Shown here piece after piece: positions 6,032-16,134 of a stretch of 41,648 nucleotides of DNA. The position numbers and the translations under genes are program-made. How positions within the stretch are numbered: the stretch's first letter is position 1; every line of letters starts with the position of its first letter. The stretch is from an uncultured Bacilli bacterium (GTDB taxonomy: Bacteria; Bacillota_I; Bacilli_A; RF39; UBA660). The notes under the pieces are model-generated. The model was not told where the DNA came from and did no database searches. It worked only from the letters and a program-made list of their open reading frames with translations. The stretch lies in assembly GCA_944358305.1 (NCBI GenBank), contig CALVQK010000001.1, positions 227,103 to 268,750 on the forward strand. Reading direction: 5' to 3'.

Positions 6032-8722
6032 ATGAGATATATGACTAGTAATGAAATTAGAAAGATGTGGATTAAATATTTTGAAGAGCATGGCCATAAA
6101 TATGTAGCCTCAGCTCCTTTAATCCCTATTAATGATGATTCTTTGCTTTGGATAAATGCTGGAGTTACCCCATTAAAAAAATATTTTGATGGTACTGTAA
6201 CACCTGAGTCTAGAAGAATAGTAAATATTCAAAAATGTATTAGAACTAATGATATTGAAAATGTTGGTGTTACCAAAAGACATCACACTTTCTTTGAAAT
6301 GATGGGCAATTTTTCTATTGGCGATTATTTCAAAGATGAAGCGATAGAATTTGCTTTTGAACTTTTAACAAGTAAAGACTGGTTTGCTATTTCTAAAGAA
6401 AAACTTTATGTTACAGTCTATACAAACGATGCTGATGCTTATAATAAATGGGTAGAAGTAGGTATGCCCGAAGATCATATTATAAAATTAGAAGGAAATT
6501 TCTGGGAAATAGGTGAAGGTCCATGTGGTCCTGATAGTGAAATATTCTTTGATCAAGGGGAAAAGTTAGATCCTGATGGTACTGCTTGGGATAAATTTAT
6601 AAATGATGAAGATCAAGATCGCTATGTAGAGATATGGAATAATGTTTTTAGTCAATTTAATTCTAAACCTGGTGTTCCGCGTGAAAAATATAAAGAACTA
6701 CCTCATAAAAATATCGATACTGGAGCAGGATTAGAAAGATGGTGCTGCATTTTCCAAGGCGTAGAATCAAACTTTGAAACAGATTTATTTAAACCTATCA
6801 TTGAAAAAATAGAAGAGCTAAGTGGGGTCTTATATAATGGTGAAGTTGCTTTCAAAGTTATCGCTGATCATATGAAAGCCGTTACTTTCGCTATTTCTGA
6901 TGGGGCTAGCTTTGGTAATACAGGGCGTGATTATGTCTTAAGAAGATTAGTAAGACGTAGTGTTAGATTTGGTAGGAAACTAGGTTTTAAAGAGCCATTC
7001 TTATATAAATTAGTACCAACTATTGTAAAAGTAATGGGAGAAGCCTATCCTGAACTTAAAGCTAACTCAGGAGAAGTAGCAGTTTATATCTTAGATGAAG
7101 AAAAACTATTCTTTAACACCCTAGAAGATGGGGAAAGACGTCTAAAAGAAATCATGAAAGATGATAATAACACAGAAATAAGTGGTTATGATGCTTTCAA
7201 GCTTTATGATACATTTGGTTTTCCATTTGAATTAACAGAAGAAATTGCTAAAGAAAATGGTTTCACTGTTAATTTAGAAGAATTTAATGACTATATGGAA
7301 AAACAAAAAGAGCTCGCTAAAAAGAATGCTAGAACTAAAACTGCTATGGCTAGTCAAAAGAAAGTTTTGATGGACTTTACTAAACCATCTACCTTCGTTT
7401 ATGGTTTGTACCGTCTAAAAAGTAGTGTTCTTGCTATTGTTTCTAAAGAAAAATTAGAAAAGAGTCTAGATCATTCTGGTTATATAATTTTAAAAAGAAC
7501 TTGTTTTTACTCTGAATCTGGAGGACAAGTTAGTGATACAGGTATGATCGTTGGTAAAAACTTTAAAGCAAGAGTAGTCGATGTTTTTAAAGGTCCTAAT
7601 GGCCAACACATTCATAAAGTTAAACTATTAGATGGTGTCATTCACGTTAATGATGAAGTTGAAGTAATTATCGACAAGCAAAGAAGAAAAGAAATAGAAG
7701 CTAATCACTCAAGTGTTCATATTTTACAATATGCTCTACAACAAGTAGTTGATAAAAATATTAAACAAGCAGGAAGCTATGTTGATGAAGAAAAGCTAAG
7801 ATTTGATTTTACTTGCCCATCAAAGATAAGTGATGAAGAAATTGTTAAAACTGAAGACTTTGTTAATAATATCATCAAAAGAAATGTCATAACATCAACA
7901 GAAACTATGCCATTAGATAAAGCGAAAGAACTAGGAGCAATGGCTTTATTTGGAGAAAAGTATGGTGATACAGTTAGAGTTGTCAAAATAGATAAATCTA
8001 TTGAATTATGTGGGGGAACTCATGTCGCTAATACCAAAGATATTAAAAAGTTTGCAATTTTTAACTTCGAATCTAAAGGAAGCAACACTTATAGAATAGA
8101 AGCTGTTACTGGTAATAGACTAGAAAGTACTTTATTTGAAGTAATAAAACCATATAACGATGAAATGGTTAAGCTACTAATTAAAGCCAAAGAAATACTA
8201 GCTTTAGCTAAAAAACAAAACATAGATTTAAGCTTTGATGTAGAAATAGATAATACCGCTCCAACTTCTTATAAAGATATTATCTTTAATCAAAATGAGT
8301 TAAGTTATATTCAAAGTGAAGTTAAAGCTTTAGAAAAAACATATAATAACGAATTAGAAAAATTAACATTATCTAGCTTGGATAACTATACATCAAGAGT
8401 TAAGGAAATTAATGGTAAAAAGATATTATACTTAGAATTAGACAATATTGAAATGTTCTTAGTAAAAGCTATGGCTGATAATTTATGCAATAAATTTGAT
8501 CAAGTAGTTATATTATTAGCAGATATAAAAGAAGATAATAGTGTTAACTTTATTTGTCGTAGTTCTATTCCTACTGTTAATGCTGGTTATATTATTAAAA
8601 GTATTACTACAGCATTTGGTGGTAATGGTGGAGGAAGTCCAACCTTTGCTCAAGGTGGAATTAAAGACAAAAATCATTTGACAGATATTAAAGAAGCCTT
8701 AAAGGATTTATTAAATGAATAA
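6032..8722 (+). CDS. alaS: Alanine--tRNA ligase
   Basis: Charges tRNA-Ala with alanine in the cytoplasm and hydrolyses mischarged Ser- and Gly-tRNA-Ala. At 896 residues it has full family length. The N-terminal class II catalytic domain shows INAGVTPLKKYF, RTNDIENVGVTKRHHTFFEM and GNFSIGDYFK. The editing domain has the zinc-site HSSVH near residue 558 and CGGTH near residue 660. The C-terminal oligomerisation (DHHA1-like) region has GGNGGGSPTFAQGG near the end. ATG 6032 is 6 bases after AGAAGGAGTGA; the next ATG is too far from it. The upstream T-box with an apparent alanine specifier supports both the identity and the regulation. It overlaps holA by 8 bases. Confidence 0.98.
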   Translation: MRYMTSNEIRKMWIKYFEEHGHKYVASAPLIPINDDSLLWINAGVTPLKKYFDGTVTPESRRIVNIQKCIRTNDIENVGVTKRHHTFFEMMGNFSIGDYFKDEAIEFAFELLTSKDWFAISKEKLYVTVYTNDADAYNKWVEVGMPEDHIIKLEGNFWEIGEGPCGPDSEIFFDQGEKLDPDGTAWDKFINDEDQDRYVEIWNNVFSQFNSKPGVPREKYKELPHKNIDTGAGLERWCCIFQGVESNFETDLFKPIIEKIEELSGVLYNGEVAFKVIADHMKAVTFAISDGASFGNTGRDYVLRRLVRRSVRFGRKLGFKEPFLYKLVPTIVKVMGEAYPELKANSGEVAVYILDEEKLFFNTLEDGERRLKEIMKDDNNTEISGYDAFKLYDTFGFPFELTEEIAKENGFTVNLEEFNDYMEKQKELAKKNARTKTAMASQKKVLMDFTKPSTFVYGLYRLKSSVLAIVSKEKLEKSLDHSGYIILKRTCFYSESGGQVSDTGMIVGKNFKARVVDVFKGPNGQHIHKVKLLDGVIHVNDEVEVIIDKQRRKEIEANHSSVHILQYALQQVVDKNIKQAGSYVDEEKLRFDFTCPSKISDEEIVKTEDFVNNIIKRNVITSTETMPLDKAKELGAMALFGEKYGDTVRVVKIDKSIELCGGTHVANTKDIKKFAIFNFESKGSNTYRIEAVTGNRLESTLFEVIKPYNDEMVKLLIKAKEILALAKKQNIDLSFDVEIDNTAPTSYKDIIFNQNELSYIQSEVKALEKTYNNELEKLTLSSLDNYTSRVKEINGKKILYLELDNIEMFLVKAMADNLCNKFDQVVILLADIKEDNSVNFICRSSIPTVNAGYIIKSITTAFGGNGGGSPTFAQGGIKDKNHLTDIKEALKDLLNE

Positions 8723-9644
8723 TTATTTGATAAAAAGTTCATCTAAAACTCTTATTGATAAGAAAATTGATGAATTAATAGAAAAACAGGGATTTACTGA
8801 CGCTGAAGTTAATGTTTACGATTTAGATGAGAGTAGTATTACATCTTTAATAGAAGATGCTGATACTATCTCTTTTCTTGCTTCTAATAAAGTAATAATA
8901 GGAAAAAATCTAACTCAAAATAGTTTTACAGAAAAAGATATAAACACTCTAAATAAATATTTAAATAATCCTAATTGCGATGTTCTTTTAATACTTACAA
9001 CGTCTTCCATAGATACTAGGAAAAAAGCTATCAAAGAAATTGTTAGTAAATTAACTACTATTAATATTGAAACAACACCTAAAGATATAATTAAAGATTT
9101 ATTTAAAGACTATGATCTAGAATATAAGGTTATCAATTTATTAGAAGAGTATTATAGTGATGATTTAGAAAGATTAGTTAGTGAATGTCAAAAATTAAAG
9201 TTAGCTTTCATAGATACAAAAAAAATATCTTATGAAAAAGCTAGTGAACTACTGGTAAAGCCTTTAAATAAGAGAGATAATTTAGCTTTTGACCTCGTTA
9301 GAGAAATAGCTTTAAAAGATAAAAGAAAAGCAATAAATATTTACAATGAATTGTTTAGTTATAATGTAGAAAGTTATTCTTTAATTGGTCTTTTAGAAAG
9401 TCAATACCGTCTTTTATATCAAGTAAAAGTCTTAAATAAAAAAAATATTTCTTATAATGATATAGCAAAAGAGTTAGATGTTCACCCTTTTAGAGTAAAG
9501 AAAACTTTAGAACTAATTAGATTTTACACTCTTAAGGAGATAAGAAAACTAATTAAGAATTTAGCAGATATAGATTTCAAAATAAAAAGTGGTGTTTACG
9601 AAAATAATATAATTATTGATCTATTAATATTAAATATAAAATAG
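8715..9644 (+). CDS. holA: DNA polymerase III subunit delta
   Basis: Clamp-loader subunit that opens the sliding clamp and hands it to DNA at the replication fork. The 309-residue length, an N-terminal AAA-like fold with no Walker A motif, and family-like stretches (NCDVLLILTTSSIDTRKKA, later DNLAFDLVREIALKD, and ESQYRLLYQVKVL with HPFRVKKTLE towards the C-terminus) support the assignment. The start overlaps the end of alaS by 8 bases and AAAGGA lies just upstream, so translation is coupled. It is the last gene of the T-box operon, followed by a terminator. Divergence from textbook HolA is large, as is normal for this family. Confidence 0.88.
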   Translation: MNNYLIKSSSKTLIDKKIDELIEKQGFTDAEVNVYDLDESSITSLIEDADTISFLASNKVIIGKNLTQNSFTEKDINTLNKYLNNPNCDVLLILTTSSIDTRKKAIKEIVSKLTTINIETTPKDIIKDLFKDYDLEYKVINLLEEYYSDDLERLVSECQKLKLAFIDTKKISYEKASELLVKPLNKRDNLAFDLVREIALKDKRKAINIYNELFSYNVESYSLIGLLESQYRLLYQVKVLNKKNISYNDIAKELDVHPFRVKKTLELIRFYTLKEIRKLIKNLADIDFKIKSGVYENNIIIDLLILNIK

Positions 9645-9680
9645 CAAGAGAATCTACTATTCATTGCTATTTTTGTTCTT
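9640..9680 (+). terminator. Terminator of the alaS-holA operon
   Basis: AATAGCAA (9640-9647) pairs with TTGCTATT (9664-9671) across a 16-base loop and is followed by a T-rich tail. The second arm also serves as the -35 region of the next promoter. Confidence 0.65.
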
Positions 9681-9692
9681 TTATGATATAAT
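9664..9692 (+). promoter_or_regulatory. Promoter of the triplicated-module operon
   Basis: TTGCTA (9664-9669), 17-base spacer, TATAAT (9687-9692), 27 bases before ATG 9720. It overlaps the upstream terminator. Confidence 0.65.
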
Positions 9693-9719
9693 AACACTCG
9701 TCAAAAAAGGGGCGATGGT

Positions 9720-11012
9720 ATGAACAGCTTACAGGAACTTTCTAAAAAGATAGAAACAGTTTTAACTACAAAAGAATTAAAAGAAGCTATCTTAACTGCT
9801 ATGAACAAAGCAACTAATATTGAAGAGCTTCTAATATTAAAGTGGCAATTCAATAAAATATATGGTACTGCCACAAGAAATGTAAAGAAAGATATATTTA
9901 ATGAAAATGTTGAACGTATCGCTTACCAAAACGCCTTAAATAATAGTAGATTAATTATAGAAGACTTACAAAATGGTAAAACTATTGCAGAAATAAAAGA
10001 TAATTATTGTACTACTACTTCATCTATTAAAAGAGTACTTATCAACTACCTTGAAAAAGATGAAGAAGAAGCTTTAAAATTAGTTCCCAAAGTTGACATT
10101 GTTGATATTATACCTGAACAAGATAGAGAGTTTCTTTGTGCTAAAACTGCAATAAATATGTTTATACAAGCAAATACTGTAACATTACATCAAGCAAGCG
10201 AAAAATTTGGTAGTAAGAGTGAAGACTATCATAATTATCTAAAAATATTAGAAACTAAAAATCATCCCTTATTCTTCCAGTTTCAAGAACTAAACCAAGG
10301 CCATTTCAGTAAAACTTATAAAATTAGAACTGATATGAATTTAAAAAAAGAAGAAGCAAGAAAACAAAAGAGAATAAGAGAGCTTCTTGAACTTGAACCT
10401 CAAGAGATTATCAAAATTTTAAGTAATGTCAATACAGAAGACTTTGGATTATTTTGTAAAGCCTTTAACCTTGAAATTAGATTCTTTGCAAACTTTTTAA
10501 AAAGTGATCCAGCTTTAAAATATGAGTTTATTAATAAAGATACAATAAAAGAAACTTATGATGAATATTTTTTAAAATATCAAGAAGTAATAGAAAATTT
10601 AATAAAAGAAATCAAGACTCTTAAAGAAACAGGATTTAAAGAACCATTAGACTTATATGAATATTATTTGCATAACACTATAGACATTAATTATCTTGCC
10701 AGAATGGCCCTAGCTTACTCTAATATTAAAGGTAGATCTCTAATTTTAAAATATATAGATAATTTTAAAGAACCATTTAGCCCTATAAATAAACAAGGTA
10801 TAGAAAATACTAAAAGACTAGGGATAATAAGTTGTTGTAAAAAAAGTATAAAATTTACTAATAGTGATATAAAGAAAGCCTTAGAAGAAATGAATGAGAA
10901 AAATCTACCATATGTTAAAGGAGTTCTATATGGAGCAATTAAAAAAGAGCAAGAATTAAAAGATACAAAGCAAAAAACTAGAAAGATAGGGGGAAATAAA
11001 TATGGAAGATAA
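9720..11012 (+). CDS. Hypothetical protein, single copy of a ~400-residue repeated module
   Basis: I do not recognise the family. The 430-residue protein looks soluble, helix-rich and lysine/glutamate-rich. It is clearly homologous to the C-terminal half of the next gene product; shared blocks in the same order are IEELLILKW, the pair ERIA and IIEDLQNG, EQDREFLCAKTA, KNHPL, LDLYEYYLHNTIDINYLA, IISCC and GVLYGAIK. A segment around NGKTIAEIKDNYCTTTSSIKRVL (spanning residues ~78-100) could form a helix-turn-helix, which is weak evidence for nucleic acid binding. The start has GGGGCGATGG just upstream and its own promoter. It overlaps the next gene by 11 bases. Confidence 0.8.
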   Translation: MNSLQELSKKIETVLTTKELKEAILTAMNKATNIEELLILKWQFNKIYGTATRNVKKDIFNENVERIAYQNALNNSRLIIEDLQNGKTIAEIKDNYCTTTSSIKRVLINYLEKDEEEALKLVPKVDIVDIIPEQDREFLCAKTAINMFIQANTVTLHQASEKFGSKSEDYHNYLKILETKNHPLFFQFQELNQGHFSKTYKIRTDMNLKKEEARKQKRIRELLELEPQEIIKILSNVNTEDFGLFCKAFNLEIRFFANFLKSDPALKYEFINKDTIKETYDEYFLKYQEVIENLIKEIKTLKETGFKEPLDLYEYYLHNTIDINYLARMALAYSNIKGRSLILKYIDNFKEPFSPINKQGIENTKRLGIISCCKKSIKFTNSDIKKALEEMNEKNLPYVKGVLYGAIKKEQELKDTKQKTRKIGGNKYGR

Positions 11013-13425
11013 GAGATATTTTAAAGAACTTTTTAAAACTTCAGACACAAAAGAGAAGCTTCTCCTTTTAAAATGGAAATTAAGTAAATATCCTTATTTT
11101 AAAAAACTATTTCTAGAAGAATTTACAAGACTTGAAATATCTACAGTAAATAGAGAAAAAATAGTTGCTAAATTAATAGAAGCTTATAACCATAATGAAA
11201 ATATTTATAAAGCAGCAAGAAAAATAAATAATGATTATAAGATCTCCCTTACAACCATGATTATTTCTTTAAATAATTATATGAAACTATATGAAGAAAA
11301 AACACACGAATATGAAATATTGAATACTATAAAAAATACCATAAGATTAGGAATTAGGCAAGAAAAAAGACTAGAAGAAAATGAACTTGACTATACTATA
11401 TCTATAGAAATTATGACAATTTTTATAAATAGTAATTGTAAAACTTTTGATGAATTTTATAAACTTACAAATTGTCCTTTTAAAGATTTTAAAATGGCCG
11501 AAGATATATTAAGAGAGAAAAATCATCCTCTTTATTCAGAATATAAAAATATAAAAGATAAGCAAAGAAAAGAAAGCTTCAATAGAGGTGCTAAAGCTAC
11601 AAAAATAACTAATTCTAAAGAAGAAGAGAAAATAATAGCCTCTTTAAATAACTTATCAAAAGAAGAACTAATAGAATTATTTAAAAACCATAATTCTAAA
11701 GAATTTAAATTATTTTGTAAAATAAATAAAATAGTAGAGCCATTATTAATAGTATTAATTCAAAAAAATTCTAATTTACTAAGTGTAATTGCAAATAATT
11801 TAGAATTATATTATAAATATGAAGAATATTATAAAAGACTAATTAAAAAGGTAATAACTAAAATTGAAAATTCTAGTTTTAGTTTTTATGAATACTACTT
11901 AGAAACTTCTCTAGATTTAAATAGTTTATGGAATATCGCTAATTTGTTTAATGATATTCCTAATAAAATTGTTATTAGAGACTTTTATAATAAACACAAA
12001 TCTAGCCTTGTCTTATTAACAGAAGATCAAATCCAACTAATTTTAAATAACGGAAAATTAAGTGTTGGAAACGAAACTATAGCAATAAATAATAAAAAAA
12101 TTAGTGATGCAGTAAAATATCTAAGATTTCAAAACATTCCTATATCTAAAGCAGTTTTATTTGAAGTAATAAAAAATTGGTCTTATATAGAAAGTTATAA
12201 AAATAAGTATTACGCCTCTTTTTTAAACGAAGCTACTTCCATAGAAGAACTTTTAATATTAAAATGGAAATGGAATAAATCTATATTAAATCATCATTTT
12301 GCTGTCGTAATTGAAACATCTAATAGCAATATAGAAAGAATTGCAGGAGAAAATGCTCAAAGCAATAAAGAAAATATTATTAAAGATTTAATAAATGGTA
12401 GTAGTTTAAATGATATTAAAGAAAAATATATTACTACTGCTAAAGCTATAAGAACGATTATTAGTGAATATTTAAAAAGTGAAAACTATAATAAAAAAAT
12501 ATTAAATATCAAAATTGCTGTTAATGATATATACGGTCCAGAAGAACAGGATAGAGATTTTATTTGTGCTTTAACGGCCTTTAAAATGTTTGTCGAACAT
12601 AAATGTTTTAACAAAGCCTCTATAAAAGAAGAATTTAATTGTGGCACTTGTGATTATGACAAATTTAAAGGAATTCTAGAAAGTAGAAATCATCCTTTAA
12701 TTAATAAGTTTAATAAAATAATAGAACGAAATTCTAAAAAAAGTATTAGTATTGCTAGTAGCGAACGTCATGATCTAACAAGAAAAGAAAAAGAAGAAAA
12801 AATTAAGAACTATACTAATTTAACATTTGAAGAAGCTCTTACTATTTTAAGTACCCCTGAAGCTGAGGACTTTAAATACTTTTGTCTTTTCTATGGTTTA
12901 AATACAACTAGACTAATTAATTTTCTAAAAGATAACCCAAATTTAAGATATGAACTAGCTAGTAACATTAATAATAAAGACAAAATAAAAGCTATCTATA
13001 ATAGATGTATCTTTAAGTATCAGATACTAGCAAATCAAGTAGTAAATAAAATAGAAAAACTTAAAGAAGATAATTATAACACTCCTTTTGATTTATATGG
13101 ATATTATTCTAATACTACTATAGACCTTAACTATCTAGCTTTAATGAATGTTGGTTATAGTTCTGAAGTAACACAGCAAATACAAGAGTATATTGTAACA
13201 TTTCCAAGTCTATTTCAAAAAATAGAAAAAAGGCATTTAGAAATATTAAAATCATCTCAAATTATTAGCTGTTGTGGCGAAAGTACAAGATTTACTTCTA
13301 AAGATTTAAGAAAAGCTTTCGAAGATATAAGAGAGAAAAAACTTCCTTGTATAAAAGGAGTATTATACGGCGCTATTAAAAGACAAATAGAGTTTAAAGA
13401 TGAAAAAATTAAAAAGAAGGTTTAA
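11002..13425 (+). CDS. Hypothetical protein, two tandem copies of the ~400-residue module
   Basis: An 807-residue protein made of two homologous halves (about 1-400 and 405-800), each similar to the product of the preceding gene. The second half is closest to it: ATSIEELLILKWKWNK matches ATNIEELLILKWQFNK there, and both end in GVLYGAIK. The first half is more diverged but keeps KEKLLLLKWKLSK, REKNHPLYSEYK, FYEYYLETSLDLNSLW and IPISKAVLFEVIK. No signal peptide, membrane segment or catalytic motif is evident. GGGGGAAATAAAT precedes the ATG, which overlaps the previous gene by 11 bases. Local gene duplication and fusion is the simplest origin. Function unknown. Confidence 0.8.
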   Translation: MEDKRYFKELFKTSDTKEKLLLLKWKLSKYPYFKKLFLEEFTRLEISTVNREKIVAKLIEAYNHNENIYKAARKINNDYKISLTTMIISLNNYMKLYEEKTHEYEILNTIKNTIRLGIRQEKRLEENELDYTISIEIMTIFINSNCKTFDEFYKLTNCPFKDFKMAEDILREKNHPLYSEYKNIKDKQRKESFNRGAKATKITNSKEEEKIIASLNNLSKEELIELFKNHNSKEFKLFCKINKIVEPLLIVLIQKNSNLLSVIANNLELYYKYEEYYKRLIKKVITKIENSSFSFYEYYLETSLDLNSLWNIANLFNDIPNKIVIRDFYNKHKSSLVLLTEDQIQLILNNGKLSVGNETIAINNKKISDAVKYLRFQNIPISKAVLFEVIKNWSYIESYKNKYYASFLNEATSIEELLILKWKWNKSILNHHFAVVIETSNSNIERIAGENAQSNKENIIKDLINGSSLNDIKEKYITTAKAIRTIISEYLKSENYNKKILNIKIAVNDIYGPEEQDRDFICALTAFKMFVEHKCFNKASIKEEFNCGTCDYDKFKGILESRNHPLINKFNKIIERNSKKSISIASSERHDLTRKEKEEKIKNYTNLTFEEALTILSTPEAEDFKYFCLFYGLNTTRLINFLKDNPNLRYELASNINNKDKIKAIYNRCIFKYQILANQVVNKIEKLKEDNYNTPFDLYGYYSNTTIDLNYLALMNVGYSSEVTQQIQEYIVTFPSLFQKIEKRHLEILKSSQIISCCGESTRFTSKDLRKAFEDIREKKLPCIKGVLYGAIKRQIEFKDEKIKKKV

Positions 13426-13427
13426 TT

Positions 13428-14846
13428 ATGAAAGATAAATCAGTAGAAAAATTTATAGGCAGAATCGAAAATATTGCTAAAAAAGATAATAGCTTATTTG
13501 CACCTTTAATAAATAACTCTCATTATAGTTTATTAACTATCTTTAATGCCTATAATGGATATATAGCAAGTAAGTTAAAAGACTTAAAAGAACAAGTTAC
13601 TAACTTAGAAGCTAAAATCAGTGAAAGTAATGGTGTGAAATTAAAAATAGACTATGGTATTATTAGAGATTGTATAGGAGAAAACTTAGAAATTTATATA
13701 AGTTTGGAAGATAAAGAAACAACCATCAAAATACCATTTAGATATTTAGAAGATTACTATACTGAAGACGGAAAAAGAAAATGTAATGAAGATTCCCTTG
13801 CCAACACTTTTACATGGCATAGTAGAATAAATAATGATATAGAGTTACCTTTAAATCCTTTTCAAAAAGCTAGTATTATGGACTTAGGAACATTATATAA
13901 AAATATTACTAAAGACTTAAAAAAGTTTTCTATAGCATATGATGACATTAAATATTTTCCTATTTCTACTAGATATTATGATGCTAATAAATATCTTTGT
14001 ATAACAATAGAACCTTATTTTCAAACTAGAAAGCCTTTATTTCTTGATATTTCTTTAATTCCTACTCAATCTATTGGTATTTTACAGCAATTATATTTAT
14101 TTTATGGAAAAACAGGTACATTTTTAGAAGGATTTTATAAAGGTAATAATACTTCATATAATAAAGTACCATTAAATAGCAATAATGCCCTTGCTTTAGA
14201 AAGAGTCTTTGATATATTTAAAGTAAAAGAAGAAAAAATACCTGATTTTTTAATACCTTTTCTAAAAAGTAATGAACTAAGTCAAGAAGATGATAAAGAC
14301 GCTTTGGAAATTAAGAAGAAATTTGAAGGCAACAAAGCTGAAATTAGTAAGTTAGTTAAAGAAAACCAGAGATTAGCAGCCGCTTTAAATATTAGAAGAC
14401 CAATTACTAAAGAAGAACTTCTTAGGGAAGTAAGTGATAAAGAAGATAGGTACTTTGTTATAAAAGAAGAATATAAAGACTGTTTGGCTCTTTATGACTT
14501 AAGTAATATAAGTTTTGATAATGTAGATATTAGAGGTATAGATTTTAGAAATACCAATATTAATAGCTTGTTCTTTAATTTACAAAAACTATATAAAAAA
14601 GATATCTCCGGTTGTAATTTCTCTGTAGATGAAGAAAATAGTAAAGATTATATTTTCGGTTTAAATGATGACTTTACAGATGTTAATTTAAAAGGTACAA
14701 AAATGTATAATCCCTTTCCTTGTTGTTTAAATTACACCATTTATCAAGCTTCTATGGATGAATTTACTGTTTTGCCGGATACTTATGCTGAAAATATTGA
14801 ATCAATCGGAAATGATGGTAAAGTTAAAAGAAAAACACTATATTAA
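13428..14846 (+). CDS. Hypothetical protein with coiled coil and weak pentapeptide-like C-terminus
   Basis: A 472-residue protein I cannot assign. An N-terminal helical region includes a probable coiled coil (KLKDLKEQVTNLEAKIS, about residues 45-65). A large middle domain is rich in beta-type sequence, and a second charged helix follows near residues 290-330. The C-terminal part has fragments spaced like pentapeptide repeats (NVDIRGIDFRNTNI and DFTDVNLKGTKMYNPF), but too few for a full beta-helix. It starts 2 bases after the previous stop with GAAGG upstream, so it belongs to the same operon as the module proteins and may work with them. It does not itself contain their module. A terminator follows. 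Confidence 0.75.
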   Translation: MKDKSVEKFIGRIENIAKKDNSLFAPLINNSHYSLLTIFNAYNGYIASKLKDLKEQVTNLEAKISESNGVKLKIDYGIIRDCIGENLEIYISLEDKETTIKIPFRYLEDYYTEDGKRKCNEDSLANTFTWHSRINNDIELPLNPFQKASIMDLGTLYKNITKDLKKFSIAYDDIKYFPISTRYYDANKYLCITIEPYFQTRKPLFLDISLIPTQSIGILQQLYLFYGKTGTFLEGFYKGNNTSYNKVPLNSNNALALERVFDIFKVKEEKIPDFLIPFLKSNELSQEDDKDALEIKKKFEGNKAEISKLVKENQRLAAALNIRRPITKEELLREVSDKEDRYFVIKEEYKDCLALYDLSNISFDNVDIRGIDFRNTNINSLFFNLQKLYKKDISGCNFSVDEENSKDYIFGLNDDFTDVNLKGTKMYNPFPCCLNYTIYQASMDEFTVLPDTYAENIESIGNDGKVKRKTLY

Positions 14847-14851
14847 CAATA

Positions 14852-14880
14852 AAGAAGGATTTTAATCCTTCTTCATTTTT
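14852..14880. terminator. Bidirectional terminator between the module operon and rarA
   Basis: AAGAAGGATT (14852-14861) pairs with AATCCTTCTT (14864-14873), followed by CATTTTT on the plus strand; an A-rich 5' flank serves the minus strand. It includes the rarA stop codon. Confidence 0.75.
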
Positions 14881-16076
14881 TCTAAATACAAATAAATCTC
14901 TTTTAACTTTGCCTCATAACCAAGATCTTTAGGATGATAATATTTCTTATTCTTTAACTTATCAGGCAAATATTGTTGTTTAACAAAAGCATTTTTATAA
15001 TCATGAGGATACTTATAAGTAGTAGATGGATTCTTTAAATGTTTAGGAATATCGGAAACATTTCCTTTTTCAATATCACTTAACGCTTCATCAAGGGCAA
15101 TATGAGCGGTATTGCTCTTAGGAGATAAAGCCATTTCTGTAACAATAGTACCAAGAGGAATTCTTGCTTCAGGAAGTCCAACTAATTTTGCCGCTTCAAT
15201 CGCTGCCATCACTTTAGGACCAATTGATGGGTTAGCAAGTCCTATATCTTCATAAGCAATAACACTCATTCTTCTAAAGATACTATCTAAATCACCAAGA
15301 GTAATAAGTCTTGCAAGATAATGCAAGGAAGCATCTACATCACTACCTCTAATTGACTTTTGAAAAGCCGATAACATATCATAATAAGCATCTCCATCTT
15401 TATCAGCAAAGAATACAGGTTTACTATTAACTTTCTTAACTACATCTAATGAAACATTATAATCTTTAGTAGAGTAGTAAGCAACTTCTAAAAGATTATA
15501 AGCAAATCTTAAATCATTACCAGCTACTTTAGCAATATAATTAATTGTTTCCTCATCTATTTTTATATTAGGTAAATAAGGAGATTTAATCGCTCTTTTA
15601 AGGCCTTCTATAATATCAGAAGTCTCTAATTCTTTTAACTCAAATAATTGACATCTTGATCTAATCGCTGGATTAATTGCATGATATGGATTACTAGTAG
15701 TCATACCAATTAAAGTAATAAGCCCATTTTCTAAACAAGGTAGTAATATATCTTGTTTATCTTTATTAAGACGATGTATCTCGTCCATAATTAAAACCAA
15801 TCCATCATACATCTTCGCTTCTTCTATAACTACGTCTAAATCTTTTTTAGAGTTAACAGTAGCGTTTAAAAATCTATACCTAACTCCTAAATCATTAATA
15901 ATTGCATTTGCAATAGAAGTCTTACCAATACCAGGTTTACCATATAAAATCATAGAAAATAACTTTCTATTCTTAACTAAGTTACTAAGAATCATATCTT
16001 CCCCAACCAAGTGTTTTTGGCCTATAACTTCGCTTAAAGAATTAGGAGCAAGTTTTAATGCTAAAGGCTTATCCAT
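14862..16076 (-). CDS. rarA: Replication-associated recombination protein A (MgsA/WRNIP1 family AAA+ ATPase)
   Basis: AAA+ ATPase acting at stalled replication forks. The 404 residues contain Walker A GKPGIGKT (about 46-53), Walker B VLIMDEIHRL, a sensor-like TTSNPYHAINPAIRSRC with probable arginine finger, and the family C-terminal tetramerisation region (GSDVDASLHYLARLI, AYEDIGLANP, AALEAK-like IEAAKLVGLPEARIPLG). I choose ATG 16076 because GGAGATGAT lies 8 bases upstream; a TTG at 16094 has no ribosome site. It is transcribed alone on the minus strand and converges with the module operon. Confidence 0.95.
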   Translation of the reverse strand: MDKPLALKLAPNSLSEVIGQKHLVGEDMILSNLVKNRKLFSMILYGKPGIGKTSIANAIINDLGVRYRFLNATVNSKKDLDVVIEEAKMYDGLVLIMDEIHRLNKDKQDILLPCLENGLITLIGMTTSNPYHAINPAIRSRCQLFELKELETSDIIEGLKRAIKSPYLPNIKIDEETINYIAKVAGNDLRFAYNLLEVAYYSTKDYNVSLDVVKKVNSKPVFFADKDGDAYYDMLSAFQKSIRGSDVDASLHYLARLITLGDLDSIFRRMSVIAYEDIGLANPSIGPKVMAAIEAAKLVGLPEARIPLGTIVTEMALSPKSNTAHIALDEALSDIEKGNVSDIPKHLKNPSTTYKYPHDYKNAFVKQQYLPDKLKNKKYYHPKDLGYEAKLKEIYLYLEKMKKD

Positions 16077-16134
16077 AGTATCATCTCCAAGCAATATTTT
16101 ATCAGAAAAAACTATCTTTTTAAAGTTTTTATGT

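Noticed and set aside
7777..7986. Minus-strand frame inside alaS
   Set aside because: It lies wholly within the conserved alaS gene, without a ribosome site; the same holds for minus-strand frames inside mutS, xseA, add, gmk and tmcAL.
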